DNA from: Streptomyces chromofuscus
GTDB lineage: Bacteria; Actinomycetota; Actinomycetes; Streptomycetales; Streptomycetaceae
Reading direction: 5' to 3'
DNA: 64,000 nucleotides
Assembly: GCF_015160875.1 (NCBI RefSeq)
Contig: NZ_CP063374.1
Span: forward strand, 2,604,001 to 2,668,000
The notes beneath the pieces were generated by a model. That model ran no database searches. It worked only from the letters and a program-made list of their open reading frames with translations, and was not told the origin of the DNA. Made by a program: the position numbers and the translations under genes. Shown piece after piece: positions 1 to 9,100 of the stretch. Each line of letters begins with the position of its first letter. The stretch's first letter is position 1.

Positions 1-477
1 GTCGATGTAGTACATCAGGCGGCCGTCGGGGCTCCAGCCGATGCCGTTGCTCACCGACACGTCGTCCAGGACCACCTCCACCGAACCGTCGGGCGCGACG
101 CGGGACAGCGTGCCGCCGCCCGGCGCCTCGTCGTAGCGCATGGTGCCCGCCCACAGCGCGCCGTCCGGCGCCACGGCGGCGTCGTTGGCGCGCCGGCCGG
201 GGACCGGGTCGTGGTGCAGCACGCGGTAGGTGCCGTCCGGGTCCAGCAGGCCCACACCGTCCCGCAGGTTGAGGACCAGGCCGCCGTTCGCGCGGGGCTT
301 GGCCGCGCCCACGTGCTGGTGCGTGGTGCGGGTCGTGCGCCGACCCGTGGCGGGTTCGTACGTGTGCAGCCGGGAGTTCAGGATGTCGATCCAGATCAGC
401 CGCCCGGTCGCCGCGTCCCACGTCGGCCCCTCGCCCAGCGCCGCCTCGGCGCGCACCGCCACCTCGAGCGCCGTCAT
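1..477 (-). CDS. SMP-30/gluconolactonase family protein (partial, C-terminus off the window)
   Basis: The first 159 residues of a six-bladed beta-propeller sugar lactonase (SMP-30/regucalcin/LRE family) are visible; the 3' end lies beyond base 1. Family metal ligands are in place: Glu16 in LGEGPTWD, Asn in RANDAAV and Asn in VSNGIGW. The family hydrolyses aldonolactones in the cytoplasm during sugar catabolism. The ATG at 477 overlaps the TGA of the upstream IclR gene (ATGA), so the two are translationally coupled and the regulator probably controls a sugar-acid pathway. The substrate cannot be read from this fragment. Confidence 0.88.
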   Translation of the reverse strand, partial: MTALEVAVRAEAALGEGPTWDAATGRLIWIDILNSRLHTYEPATGRRTTRTTHQHVGAAKPRANGGLVLNLRDGVGLLDPDGTYRVLHHDPVPGRRANDAAVAPDGALWAGTMRYDEAPGGGTLSRVAPDGSVEVVLDDVSVSNGIGWSPDGRLMYYID

Positions 478-1247
478 GCCGCGCTCCGGTGGCCCAGCCG
501 CTCGGACAGTTCCGCCGCGCCCTTCGCGGCGAGCTGCTCCAGCTCGGCGCGGCGCTCGTCGCTCCAGCGGATCATGGGAACGGAGATGGAGAGGGCGGCC
601 ACCACCTGCCCGGTGCGGTCACGGACCGGCGCGGCGACGCAGGAGACGTCCGGGTTGGACTCGCGGCTCTCCACCGCGATGCCCCGCTGCCGGATGCCCG
701 CGAGCGCCGCGCGCAGGGCCATGGGCTCGGTGATGCTGTTCGGCGTCATCGCGGCCAGCTCCGCGCCGTCGGGGATGCGGGCCGTGAGCTCGGGATCGGG
801 CAGGGAGGCCAGCAGCATCTTGCCGACGGACGTGCAGTGGGCGGGCAGGCGGCGGCCGGCCGCGGAGACCATGCGCACCGCGTGCGTGGAGTCCACCTTG
901 GCGATGTAGATGACGTCCGTGCCCTCCAGGATCGCGACGTGCACCGTCTCGTCGCAGGTCTCGGCGACGGACCGGGCGACCTGCTGGCCCTCGGCGGCGA
1001 GGTCCAGCTGCTCGGCGTAGCGGCTGCCGAGCTGGTAGGGGCGCACGCCGAGCCGGTAGCGGCCGGGCTGGCCGGGGACCTGGACGATGTACGACCGGGC
1101 GGCGAGCGTGGTGACCAGCTCGTGCACGGTGGTGCGCGGCAGCTGGAGCTTGCGCACGATGTCGGGGGCGGAGAGCGTGCCGTCCCCGTCGAGGAAGAGC
1201 TCCAGGATGTCGAGAGCCCGGGTCACGGCTGGTACGAGGCGTCCCAC
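474..1247 (-). CDS. IclR-family transcriptional regulator
   Basis: A 257-residue protein with the usual IclR layout: an N-terminal winged helix-turn-helix (about residues 8-65, from PAVTRALDILELFL) and a C-terminal IclR effector domain containing TSVGKMLLASL and SRESNPDVSCVAAPV. The start is the GTG at 1247, which has AGGGAGGGG just upstream; the frame stays open much further only because it runs into the tandem repeats. It is coupled by ATGA to the SMP-30 lactonase gene downstream, so it probably senses a sugar acid or lactone and represses that operon. The ligand is not known. Confidence 0.92.
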   Translation of the reverse strand: MGRLVPAVTRALDILELFLDGDGTLSAPDIVRKLQLPRTTVHELVTTLAARSYIVQVPGQPGRYRLGVRPYQLGSRYAEQLDLAAEGQQVARSVAETCDETVHVAILEGTDVIYIAKVDSTHAVRMVSAAGRRLPAHCTSVGKMLLASLPDPELTARIPDGAELAAMTPNSITEPMALRAALAGIRQRGIAVESRESNPDVSCVAAPVRDRTGQVVAALSISVPMIRWSDERRAELEQLAAKGAAELSERLGHRSAA

Positions 1248-1380
1248 GACCGGCCCCTCCCTTGCGTTCTGAGACTTGCGTCTGCGGCTGACGTCGGTGA
1301 CTTGTGCCCGACGGCTTGTTTCCGGCCGTGTGCTGTGGTGGCTTGGGCGACGAGGCGTCCGGACGTCGACCCGAGCCCTC

Positions 1381-1419
1381 GTGTTCGAGATTTCAACACG
1401 CGGTCGGAATGGCGAACAC
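1381..1419. promoter_or_regulatory. Candidate operator: 7-bp inverted repeat GTGTTCG/CGAACAC
   Basis: GTGTTCG (1381-1387) and CGAACAC (1413-1419) form a perfect inverted repeat with a 25-nt spacer, about 135-170 nt upstream of the IclR start and before the tandem repeats begin. This is a sensible place for an autoregulatory site. The assignment is inference from symmetry and position only. Confidence 0.3.
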
Positions 1420-1559
1420 AGGCTACTCATGGAGGGTTTACCCGGGCAATGGCCTTGCACGTGCCGGACGAGGCTTCCTCCGGGGCCGGGGTGACCCGAG
1501 CCGCGGGGGCGCGGGGCATCCGGCGCATGCCCGCCGCCGCGGGATGCCCGGCGGATGCT

Positions 1560-2310
1560 CGCCGCCCGCAGGTCGTCGCGGCGGGTGCGCCGGGCACATA
1601 CCCCGCCGCCGCGCGACATCCCGCACATACCCCGCCGCCGCGCGACATCCCGCGCATGCCCGCCGCACGCGCGACGCCCCGCAGGTCGTCGCGGCGGGTG
1701 CGCCGGGCGCACACCCCGCCGCCGCGCGACATCCCGCACATACCCACCGCACGCGCGACGCCCCGCAGGTCGTCGCGGCGGGTGCGCCGGGCGCACACCC
1801 CGCCGCCGCGCGACATCCCGCACATACCCACCGCACGCGCGACGCCCCGCAGGTCGTCGCGGCGGGTGCGCCGGGCGCACACCCCGCCGCCGCGCGACAT
1901 CCCGCACATACCCACCGCACGCGCGACGCCCCGCAGGTCGTCGCGGCGGTGCGCCGGGCGCACACCCCGCCGCCGCGCGACATCCCGCACATACCCACCG
2001 CACGCGCGACGCCCCGCAGGTCGTCGCGGCGGGTGCGCCGGGCGCACACCCCGCCGCCGCGCGACATCCCGCACATACCCACCGCACGCGCGACGCCCCG
2101 CAGGTCGTCGCGGCGGGTGCGCCGGGCGCACACCCCGCCGCCGCGCGACATCCCGCACATACCCACCGCACGCGCGACGCCCCGCAGGTCGTCGCGGTGA
2201 GGGCGCCGGGCGCATACCCCGCCGCCGCGCGGCATCCCCCACATGCCCGCCGCCGCGCGGCATCCCGCGCATGCCCGCCGCACGCGCGACGCCCCGCAGG
2301 TCGTCGCGGG
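1560..2310. repeat. 84-bp tandem repeat array in the IclR upstream region
   Basis: The block CGCAGGTCGTCGCGG recurs at about 1569, 1682, 1766, 1850, 1934, 2017, 2101, 2185 and 2297. From 1682 to 2185 the period is exactly 84 bp, except for one 83-bp step caused by a lost G in the copy starting at 1934; the outer units are diverged. The period is a multiple of three, so several frames on both strands stay open and produce long Arg/Pro-rich false ORFs. The array lies between the 3' end of the PucR gene and the IclR gene. There is no spacer-repeat alternation, so it is not CRISPR. I see no gene anywhere in 1248-2365. Confidence 0.9.
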
Positions 2311-2365
2311 GTCCCGTCGGGCCGGGGCGGGACCGCCGGGCGCGCCCCGGGGCGGGCCGGGGTGG

Positions 2366-3706
2366 CTACTCCGCGCGTGTTGCCGTGGCAGGTGATGTGA
2401 CGCGTCTGCCGGTGGGGCCCGCCCGGCGGGGCTGCGAGCGGCCCCGGCCGATCTCGCCGCGCAGCCGGCGGGCGCGCAGCACCAGTTCCAACTCGAAGCG
2501 CCGGTCGGGGTCGTCGATCTCGTCGCCCCACAGTTCCCGTATCTGCCGCAACCGGTACCGGACGGTCTGCGGATGTACCCCGAGCCGCTCAGCCACCTCC
2601 GGCGCCCCGCCCCGCGTCTCCAGCCACGCCAGCAGCGTCTCCGCGAGCCGCCGCGCGTGGGCGGGCCCGCAGTGCGTGAGCGGGGCGAGGCAGCGCAGCG
2701 CCAGGTCGTCGAGGAGTTCCTCGGGCTGGAGCAGCACCAGCGCCTCGGTGTGCTCGGTGCAGAACAGCACCTCCCCGGCGGGCAGCAGCCGCCGCTCCAT
2801 CAGGCGTACGGCGGCCTCGGCCCAGCGCAGCGACTTCGCGGCGTCGGCCAGCGGCACCGGCGGCCCGATGGCGCCCGCCCAGCCGCCCAGTGCCCGGTGC
2901 AGCAGCTCGCCCCGGCCGGCGGCGTCCGGCTCGGGCACGACCATGCGGGGCTGCTCGTACTCCAGGTCGAGCAGCACGTCCTGCCCGACCGCGGGCGCGA
3001 CCGCCTCCCGTGCCGGACGCAGCAGCACCCCGACGGCGACCTTCTCGGGCAGCTGCCAGCCGATCCGGGCGGCGCGTTCGGCGAGGGCGTCGGCGGGGTC
3101 GCCGCGGTGGCGTTCGGCGAGCAGCAGCTCCATCAGGCGGCGCTGGAGGCGCAGCCGTTCCCCGGCCTGGCGGGCGGCGGCCTCGGCGTAGCCGCGCACA
3201 GACTGGTCGACCAGGCCGTCGAGGTACTCGTAGCCCGCGTCGACCAGCTCGTACATCGCGGGCGGCGGGATCTCCACACGCTGGCCGATGTCGGCGAAAC
3301 GGCGCCAGGCCAGTCGTACCCCCATCCGGTAGATCGCCTGGAGGGAGTCGAGGGTCCGGCCGTTGTAGCCCTCGCCGCGGCCGAAGTCCTGGAAGACGCC
3401 GGGCGGCACGGTGGGGCGTCCCGTCGAGTAGTCGGCGTGCTCCAGGTGCTGCACGAACACCTCGATGGCACGCCGGATGCCGACCAGCGCCATCGGCTCG
3501 CCGTTCTCGTCCAGCACCAGCGGCAGGTGCGGGTACTCGCGGCGGATCTCGTACAGGATCTCCTCGGCCAGCGCGGGCGCCTCCGCCATGGCGGTCGCCG
3601 CGAACCGGCGCACCTGCAGCCGGGGCACCTCGTGCCAGGCGGAACGGGACGTGCCGACCGTGCCGGTGGACGCGGCCGGGGTGACGGTTGCCGGGCGGGC
3701 GGTCAC
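2366..3706 (-). CDS. PucR/CdaR-type helix-turn-helix transcriptional regulator
   Basis: A 446-residue protein starting at GTG 3706. The central part contains a PucR-like GGDEF-related region, and the C-terminus (about residues 360-425) has the family's DNA-binding helix-turn-helix, with VAERLGVHPQTVRYRLRQI. The N-terminal 180 residues are an all-helical sensory region often found in actinobacterial members. PucR/CdaR proteins usually activate purine, sugar-acid or amino-acid pathways. It follows the small membrane protein gene with no promoter-sized gap (stop 3710, start 3706), so they are co-transcribed. The effector and targets are unknown. Confidence 0.88.
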   Translation of the reverse strand: MTARPATVTPAASTGTVGTSRSAWHEVPRLQVRRFAATAMAEAPALAEEILYEIRREYPHLPLVLDENGEPMALVGIRRAIEVFVQHLEHADYSTGRPTVPPGVFQDFGRGEGYNGRTLDSLQAIYRMGVRLAWRRFADIGQRVEIPPPAMYELVDAGYEYLDGLVDQSVRGYAEAAARQAGERLRLQRRLMELLLAERHRGDPADALAERAARIGWQLPEKVAVGVLLRPAREAVAPAVGQDVLLDLEYEQPRMVVPEPDAAGRGELLHRALGGWAGAIGPPVPLADAAKSLRWAEAAVRLMERRLLPAGEVLFCTEHTEALVLLQPEELLDDLALRCLAPLTHCGPAHARRLAETLLAWLETRGGAPEVAERLGVHPQTVRYRLRQIRELWGDEIDDPDRRFELELVLRARRLRGEIGRGRSQPRRAGPTGRRVTSPATATRAE

Positions 3707-3709
3707 CGG

Positions 3710-3862
3710 TCAGTCCCCCCGCCCCGCTTGTTCATAGGTGACCAAGGGCGTGTTGGGCTGCTCGGGAGTGGCTTCGAGCAGGGCGACGACGCCGAGCGCG
3801 GCGCCCACGGCGAGGACGCTCGCGACCACGACGGTCACGGTGGCGGCGATCAGTCTGGACAT
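3710..3862 (-). CDS. Small single-pass membrane protein (DUF2613-like)
   Basis: A 50-residue protein starting at ATG 3862, with GAGAGG about 10 nt upstream. It has a short basic N-terminus (MSRLIA), one hydrophobic segment rich in Val, Ala and Leu (about residues 5-30), and a polar tail ending TYEQAGRGD. Small proteins of this kind are common in Streptomyces, and I recall the DUF2613 label for similar ones. It is the first gene of a two-gene unit with the PucR regulator. The codon pattern supports a real gene; the function is unknown. Confidence 0.7.
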   Translation of the reverse strand: MSRLIAATVTVVVASVLAVGAALGVVALLEATPEQPNTPLVTYEQAGRGD

Positions 3863-4169
3863 GTGGGGTCAGCCTCTCTGGTCCGGAGGTCCTCCCACCC
3901 CGGCGCCCCTGCCCGTCGGCCCAGTGTCGGCGCGGCCCGGTATGCCGTCAAGGGCCGGAATCGGACCGAGGCTCACGTTGTGACGTGACGTCAGGTACAA
4001 CAAGCGCCGAAATTGTCATGTCGGTGAGTAGCCGTGACGAACGCCTCGGCGAAAACTGTCCAACCCCACCCCGAGCACATCCCGTGCACAGCCCCCACCC
4101 AGCCAGAGCACAGCGATCGTTCTCGTCCCCCACGCCGAGTACCGCACTCCGAGACGAGTTGGAGCACCC
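3863..4169. promoter_or_regulatory. Divergent intergenic region with a dyad at 3977-4001
   Basis: No gene is seen here. The region separates the minus-strand PucR unit from the plus-strand glycan cluster. GTTGT (3977-3981) and ACAAC (3997-4001) form a perfect inverted repeat centred on the palindrome TGACGTCA (3986-3993). This nested symmetry is a plausible operator for one or both transcription units, perhaps for the PucR protein itself. No convincing -10/-35 pair can be fixed by eye. Confidence 0.4.
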
Positions 4170-5318
4170 ATGCCCCAGCACGTACCGCCGCCGCTGCGCA
4201 CCGCGCTCCCCCGGCCGCAGCAGCACTTCCCGGCGCTCCCCCCATCGCCGCGCCGCATCGTTTTCCTCGCCCACCGCGACCTCGGCAATCCGGCCGCGGG
4301 CGGCTCCGAGCTGCTCGTCGACCGGCTGGCCGAGGGCCTGACCCGCCTCGGCCACCAGGTCACCCTGCTGTGCGGCGGCCCCGCCGCCTTCCGCGACTAC
4401 CGGGTGGTGTCGGCGGGCGGCCCCTACGGCCACTACCTGCGCGCCCGGTCGGCCTTCGCCCGCCAGGTCGGCGACTGCGACCTGCTGGTCGAGGTGTGCA
4501 ACGGCATGCCCTACCTCGCCCCGCTGTGGCATCGCGGCCCCACCCTCTGCCTGGTCAACCACGTCCACTCCGACCTGTGGGGGATGCGCTTCGGCGGCCC
4601 GCTCGCGCCCGCCGCCCGGATCGGCCGAAGACTCGAGCACTGGGCGCTGACCGGCGCGCAGTCCGGCCTGCTGGTCGCCGTCTCCCCGTCCACCGCGCAC
4701 GCGCTGCGCGCGCTCGGCGTCGCACGCGAACGCGTCCGCGTCGTCCACAACGGCGTCGAGGAGCCCGGCCCGCGCGCCGACCGCTCCCCCGAGCCGCTGT
4801 TCGTGGCGGTCGGCCGGCTCGTCGAGTACAAGCGCGTCGACCTGCTGCTGCGGCTGTGGGAGCGGGTCCGGCCGGTCACCGGCGGCCGGCTGGTGATCGT
4901 GGGCGACGGCCCGGAACGGGAGCGGCTCACCGCGCTGGCCGGACCGGACGTCGAGTTCACCGGGCATGTCTCCGAGGCCGAGAAGCACCGCCTGCTGTGC
5001 GCGGCGTGGCTGCTGCTGCATCCCTCGGCGGTGGAGGGCTGGGGACTGGTGGTGACGGAGGCGGCGGCGCGTCAGACGCCGACGGTCGGCTTCGACGTGC
5101 CGGGTCTGCGGGACTCCGTCGTCGACGGTGAGACCGGTGTGCTGGCCGGCGGTGAGTCCTCGTTCGCGGCGGCCTGGTGCACCCTCGCGCTGTCCGGGCA
5201 CCGCCGTGAGCTGATGGGGAAGGCGGCGCGCGACCACGCGGCGCGGTACCGCTGGGATCGTACGGTGCGGCAGTTCCGTGCGGTGGCACAGGAGGCGGTG
5301 AGGGGCTGGGCGCCATGA
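4170..5318 (+). CDS. GT4-family glycosyltransferase
   Basis: A 382-residue GT-B fold retaining glycosyltransferase. The N-terminal half has the acceptor-side loop GNPAAGGSELLVDRLAEGL and a His-rich strand; the C-terminal half carries FVAVGRLVEYKRVDLLL and the GT4 nucleotide-sugar signature region around PSAVEGWGLVVTEAAARQ (Glu-x7-Glu). It starts at ATG 4170 with GGAG at -9. It is the first gene of the cluster and overlaps the next by ATGA. It probably transfers a sugar from a nucleotide donor on the cytoplasmic face of the membrane. Donor and acceptor are unknown. Confidence 0.9.
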   Translation: MPQHVPPPLRTALPRPQQHFPALPPSPRRIVFLAHRDLGNPAAGGSELLVDRLAEGLTRLGHQVTLLCGGPAAFRDYRVVSAGGPYGHYLRARSAFARQVGDCDLLVEVCNGMPYLAPLWHRGPTLCLVNHVHSDLWGMRFGGPLAPAARIGRRLEHWALTGAQSGLLVAVSPSTAHALRALGVARERVRVVHNGVEEPGPRADRSPEPLFVAVGRLVEYKRVDLLLRLWERVRPVTGGRLVIVGDGPERERLTALAGPDVEFTGHVSEAEKHRLLCAAWLLLHPSAVEGWGLVVTEAAARQTPTVGFDVPGLRDSVVDGETGVLAGGESSFAAAWCTLALSGHRRELMGKAARDHAARYRWDRTVRQFRAVAQEAVRGWAP

Positions 5319-6172
5319 CGCCGGTGCGCCGTATCGGTGAGGCCGTCTGGCGTGTGCCGGTCGTGCGTGGCTGGTCGCGCCCGCGCGGCGGCGGCCGCAC
5401 ACCGAGGACGGCCCCGCGCCCCTCCACCGCATCACCTCGCCGGCCCGTCAAGGATCCGTCCTTCCGCCGCTCCCTCGCCCTCCTGCGGGCCTTCCTGCGG
5501 GAACAGGACGACCCCGACGCCTGTTACGCACTGCTCGCCCGCGACTCCGTCGACCAGGTCGAGGCCTACGACGGTCCCGTCGCCGGGCGGACCGTCGTCG
5601 ACGTCGGCGGGGGCAGCGGGCACTTCACCGAGGAGTTCCGGCGCCGCGGCGCGCACGCCTACCTGTTCGAACCCGACGTCGGCGAGCTCGGACGGCGGCC
5701 GCCCGACGGCTCGGTGATCGCCGACGGCTATCTGCTGCCGCTGCCCGACGGGGCCGCCGACGTGACCTTCTCCTCCAACGTCCTGGAGCACGTGGCCGAC
5801 CCGCAGACCTTCCTCAGCGAGCTGGCGCGCGTGACCCGGCCCGGCGGGCTGATCTACGTGTCGTTCACCAACTGGCTCTCCCCGTGGGGCGGCCACGAGT
5901 GGGCGCCCTGGCACTACCTCGGCGCCGAGCGGGCCCGTGCCCGCTACCGGCGCCGCACCGGAAAGCCCGCCAAGCACACCCTCGGCGAGAACCTCTTCGC
6001 CGTGCACATCGGCCCCACCCTGCGGCAGGTCCGCGCCCGCGACGACGTCACGCTCGTCACGGCGCGCTCCCGCTACTGGCCGTTCCTCGCGCAGGCCGTC
6101 GTCAAGGCGCCCGGCATCCGCGAGGTGGCCACCTGGAACCTCCTCCTCATCCTCCGGCGGTGTCCCCCATGA
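5315..6172 (+). CDS. Class I SAM-dependent methyltransferase
   Basis: A 285-residue protein with a basic N-terminal extension of about 45 residues followed by a Rossmann methyltransferase domain. Motif I is VVDVGGGSGHFTEEF, the acidic strand is LFEPD, motif IV-like FSSNVLEHVADP follows, and RVTRPGGLIYVSF closes the core. Methyltransf_11 members usually modify sugars or small molecules. It overlaps both neighbours by ATGA (4170-5318 gene and the 6169 gene), so it is translated with the glycosyltransferases and likely O-methylates the glycan or its lipid carrier. Confidence 0.9.
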   Translation: MTPVRRIGEAVWRVPVVRGWSRPRGGGRTPRTAPRPSTASPRRPVKDPSFRRSLALLRAFLREQDDPDACYALLARDSVDQVEAYDGPVAGRTVVDVGGGSGHFTEEFRRRGAHAYLFEPDVGELGRRPPDGSVIADGYLLPLPDGAADVTFSSNVLEHVADPQTFLSELARVTRPGGLIYVSFTNWLSPWGGHEWAPWHYLGAERARARYRRRTGKPAKHTLGENLFAVHIGPTLRQVRARDDVTLVTARSRYWPFLAQAVVKAPGIREVATWNLLLILRRCPP

Positions 6173-9100
6173 CGACCACGGTCCAGGCCCCTCCTCCGGC
6201 AGCCGTCCCCACCACCGCGACCACCGCGGGCCCCCCGGAGGGCCCGCGGTCGCGGCGCTGGCTGCTGGGGTTCTGGGCCGTGGTCCTCGTGCTGTTCCTG
6301 GCCGTGCGCCCGGGCCGGCAGACCTTCGACACCAAGCTGGGGGTGACGGTCGACCCGGGCCGGTTCCTCGCGGACCTCGGCCAGTTGTGGCACGACCGGG
6401 GAGGCTTCGGCGGCATCCAGGACCAGTACGCCGGTTACCTGTGGCCCATGCTCCCCTTCCACTGGCTGTGCCGCGCGGTCGAGCTGCCGGTGTGGCTGGC
6501 GGAGCGCCTGTGGATGTCGCTGGTGGTCTCGGTCGCCTTCTGGGGCGCGCTGCGCCTGGCCGAGCGGCTCCGGATCGGCAACGGCCCGGCGCGGCTGCTC
6601 GCGGCGGTGGCGTACGCGCTGTGGCCGGTGTTCACGACCGTCGTCGGCTCGACGTCGGCCGCCGCGCTCCCCGGCGCCTTCCTGCCGTGGGTGCTGCTGC
6701 CGCTGACCGACGAGCGGTACGGCGCCCGCGTGGCGGCGCTGCGGTCGGCGCTGATCGTGCCGTTCATGGGCGGGGTGAACGCGGCCTCGACGCTGGCGTC
6801 CCTGCTTCCGGTGGGCCTGTACCTGCTGTCCCGCCCGCCGGGCCCCCGGCAGCGCAAGCTGATCGCCTGGTGGGTGCCGGGCGTGCTCGTGGCGACCGCC
6901 TGGTGGTGGATCCCGCTGCTGCTGCTCGGCGCCTACGGGGAGAACTTCCTGCCCTACGTGGAGAGTTCGCAGACCACGACGGCCACCATGTCGGCCACCG
7001 AGGCGCTGCGCGGCGCCGGGAACTGGGTGGCGTACCTGCACTTCGGCGAGGCGTGGCTGCCGGCCGGCTGGACCGTGGCGTCCTCCGTGCCGGTGATCGT
7101 CTGCTCGGCGTGCGCCGCCGGGCTGGGGCTGGCCGGGCTGGCGCGGCGGGACCTGCCGGAGCGGCGGTGGCTGGTGCTCACCGTGCTCGTGACCGGGCTG
7201 GTCCTGCTCGCCGGGTACGGCGGCGCGTTCGGGGCGCCGTTCCACGAGACCGTGCGGGACTGGCTGAACGGCTGGCTGGCCCCGTTCCGGAACGTCTACA
7301 AGTTCCAGACGGGTCTGGCGCTGGCGCTGGTCCTCGGCCTCGCCCACCTGGTGGCGGCTGCCGCCGAGCCGCGCGGCGCCCGGCCGGTGCGCGGCCGCCG
7401 GTTCGCCCCGCTGTTCGCGGCGCTGCTGGTGCTGCCGGGGCTGGTGGTGCCGTACGTCAACGGGTCGATCCTCAACCCCGGTTCCTTCCAGGAGCTCCCC
7501 AAGTACTGGCAGGCCACAGCCGACTGGCTGCACAGGTACTCCCCCGACTCCCGCGCCCTCGTCGTCCCGGCCACCGCGCACGGCATCCACACCTGGGGCT
7601 CCCCCATCGACCAGCCCCTCGACGTCCTGGCCGAGTCCCGCTGGGCGCAGCGCGACTACGTCCCCTTCGGCACGCCCGGCAACCGCCGCGCGATGGACGC
7701 CGTCGAGCAGGCCCTGCTGACCGGCGGCGCGGTCCCCGGACTGGCCGACCACCTGAGCCGCGCCGGCATCCACTACGTCGTGGTGCGCAACGACCTCGAC
7801 CCCGACCAGATCGGCGCCGTCCCGACCACGATCGTCAAGCGCACGCTGGAGCAGTCCGGCTACCGGCGGGTGACCGGACTCGGCCCGGTCATGACCGGCG
7901 GCCGGATCGCGGACGACACCCCGCTCCAGGTCGAGGGCCTGTACCCGCGGCAACGGGCGGTGGAGATCTACCGGCCGGGCGGCGCGGGCGTGCCGCGCCC
8001 CGGGCAGGCCGCCCTGTATCCGATCGCCGACACGGCCGTCGTCTCCGGCGGCCCGGAGTCCCTGCTGCCGCTCGCCCCGGCACTGCGGGGCCGGGCCACC
8101 GTGCTGGCCGGCGACCATCACCCCGGGCTCGGCTCCCCGCGGCTGCAGGTGACCGGCGACGGGCTGCGCCGCGCGGACACGCGGTTCGGGCTCGTCAACG
8201 CCAACACCTCGTACACGTACACCCGGGACGAGCGCAACGCGCCCGACGCCCACCAGGACGCCGGCGAGCCACCGCACCAGATCCTGCCGGTGACCGGCCT
8301 CCGCCATCAGACGGTGGCCGAGCTGCGCGGGGCGCGGTCGGTGACGGCGTCGTCGTACGGCAGCTGGTTCTTCCATCTGCCGCAGTTCGACCCGGTGGGC
8401 GCCTTCGACGGCGACCCGGCCACCGCGTGGGCGGAGGGCTCGGACCGGTCGCCGAACGGGCAGTGGCTGCGGATCGAGTTCGCGGGCGCAGGCGAGGACG
8501 AGGCCGCGGGCGCGTACGCCATGCCGTCGTCGTTCGCGGTGACGCCGCTGCCGCAGGAGAGCGTGCGGTCGGCGCCGACCCGGGTGCGGGTGGAGACCGA
8601 GCGGGGCTCGGTGACCAGCTTCCTCCAGCCGAACGGCATGACGCAGCGGGTGAAGGCCCCGGCGGGCGCGACGAGGTGGATGAAGCTGACGATCGTCGAC
8701 TCGGTGGCCCGCAGGCCCGGGCTGACCGGCGCGGGCTTCACCGAGATACGGCTGCCGGACGTACGGGTGACCCGCATGCTGCGGCTGCCGACCGACGTTT
8801 CGGCGGCGGCCTTCGAGATCGTCTCCCTGCACCGCGCGGCCGACCCCACCGGCCTCTCCGCGACCGGCACGGAAACGGGCCTGCACCGGCGCTTCTCGAC
8901 CACCGGCACGGGGACGTACGACATCAGGGCGAGCGCCGTGCCGGTGCCGGGCGAGGAACTGGACCGGCTGCTCTACGAGGTCGCGCCCGGCCGGCCGGCC
9001 CGCGTCACCGCCACCGCCGACTCCACGGCCCGGCTGGGCGCGGGCCTGTCCGCGCGCAACCTCACCGACGGCGACCTGACGACGGCGTGGCTCGCGGGCG

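Noticed and set aside
1560..2310. CRISPR array
   Set aside because: Units are contiguous and nearly identical over the whole 84 bp, with no unique spacers and no cas genes.
474..2531. A 685-residue reading of the IclR gene extending through the tandem repeats
   Set aside because: The added N-terminus is translated repeat DNA rich in Arg, Cys, Ala and Gly; GTG 1247 with a strong RBS gives the normal IclR length.
489..3191. Very long open frames across the 84-bp repeats on both strands
   Set aside because: They exist because the repeat length is divisible by three and GC-rich DNA has few stops; they overlap the IclR and PucR genes and lack a coding pattern.
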